Shown: positions 5,931 to 6,263 of the stretch, one piece after another
How the letters are laid out: each line of letters starts with the position of its first letter
Position numbering within the stretch: position 1 is the first letter of the stretch
Origin: an uncultured Lachnospiraceae bacterium
GTDB lineage: Bacteria; Bacillota_A; Clostridia; Lachnospirales; Lachnospiraceae
Reading direction: 5' to 3'
DNA: 6,263 nucleotides
Assembly: GCA_947178085.1 (NCBI GenBank)
Contig: CAMWWS010000171.1
Coordinates: forward strand, 1-6,263
Notes under the pieces: model-generated
Databases searched by the model: none
What the model saw: the letters and a program-made list of their open reading frames with translations, nothing else
Told to the model about the DNA's origin: nothing
Made by a program: the position numbers and the translations under genes

Positions 5931-6263
5931 TTATAAATCTGCATTTTTCAAAAATGCTACATAACCTCTTTTTGTCTCATAAACATCAGCTTTGCTTGTA
6001 GCCTCCCACGGAGCATGCATATTTAATACCGCAACGCCGCTGTCAATTACATTCATGCCATATAATGCAAGAATATAAGCGATTGTTCCGCCGCCGCCCA
6101 AATCTACCTTACCAAGTTCAGCAGTCTGGAAATTGATTTTTTCTTTCTCAAAAATATCCCTTATATGTGCAAGATATTCAGCATTAGCATCATTGGAGCC
6201 TGATTTACCTCTTGAGCCTGTAAACTTATTGAATACCATACCGCCGCCAAGATATGCTACATT
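5931..6263 (-). CDS. M18-family zinc aminopeptidase, C-terminal fragment (runs off the window)
   Basis: The last 110 codons of an aspartyl-aminopeptidase-like enzyme (family M18, ApeA/ApeB type) are visible and remain open at the right edge. M18 enzymes are cytoplasmic di-zinc exopeptidases that remove N-terminal residues from peptides as large multimers. The fragment shows GSRGKSGSNDA near its start, GKVDLGGGGTIA in the middle, and MHAPWEATSKADVYET near the end. The last holds the conserved histidine, a late zinc ligand of the family, and the serine-lysine pair. The gene ends NADL with TAA, a normal C-terminus. Other metal ligands and the start lie outside the window, so substrate preference cannot be judged. 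It precedes queA by 32 bases in the same direction, with no terminator seen between them. Confidence 0.9.
   Translation of the reverse strand, partial: NVAYLGGGMVFNKFTGSRGKSGSNDANAEYLAHIRDIFEKEKINFQTAELGKVDLGGGGTIAYILALYGMNVIDSGVAVLNMHAPWEATSKADVYETKRGYVAFLKNADL

Overview
The window reads as a piece of core chromosome from a low-GC Gram-positive anaerobe, most likely a member of the class Clostridia close to Lachnospiraceae. This is an inference. It rests on AT-rich spacers, strong GGAGG-type ribosome binding sites, Firmicutes-like -35/-10 promoters, a leucyl-tRNA synthetase with the clostridial-looking HPRPYTALD stretch after its HIGH motif, and a clostridial-type EF-G paralogue. There are six protein genes, two of them cut by the window edges. 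I see no mobile element, CRISPR array, rRNA or tRNA. No gene-free stretch exceeds 300 bases.

Left part (minus strand, read right to left). A soluble chemoreceptor gene (2675-3499) is followed by an EF-G-like translation GTPase gene (448-2538), which ends in a clear hairpin terminator (350-391). Immediately beyond the terminator is the promoter of leuS, whose first 80 codons lie at the window start. The chemoreceptor and the EF-G paralogue each have a plausible promoter of their own. No convincing terminator separates them, so read-through is possible.

Middle. A 236-base divergent region (3500-3735) separates the chemoreceptor from tyrA (3736-4836, plus strand), a prephenate dehydrogenase with a C-terminal ACT domain. 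It holds two opposed promoters, a 16-bp inverted repeat that includes the chemoreceptor -35 element, and an adjoining 12-bp palindrome.

Right part (minus strand). The 3' end of an M18-family zinc aminopeptidase gene (5931 to the window edge) is followed 32 bases later by queA (4858-5898), the queuosine ribosyltransferase-isomerase. These two are probably co-transcribed. queA converges on tyrA with only 21 bases between the stop codons.

Three of the six genes touch translation: tRNA charging (leuS), a ribosomal GTPase paralogue, and tRNA wobble modification (queA). They are not one operon, and tyrA and the chemoreceptor have no evident link to them. I find no convincing undescribed multi-gene system. 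The best leads are the altered nucleotide-binding and catalytic motifs of the EF-G paralogue, a lone CxxC in the sensor part of the soluble chemoreceptor, and two small repeat arrangements around promoters.
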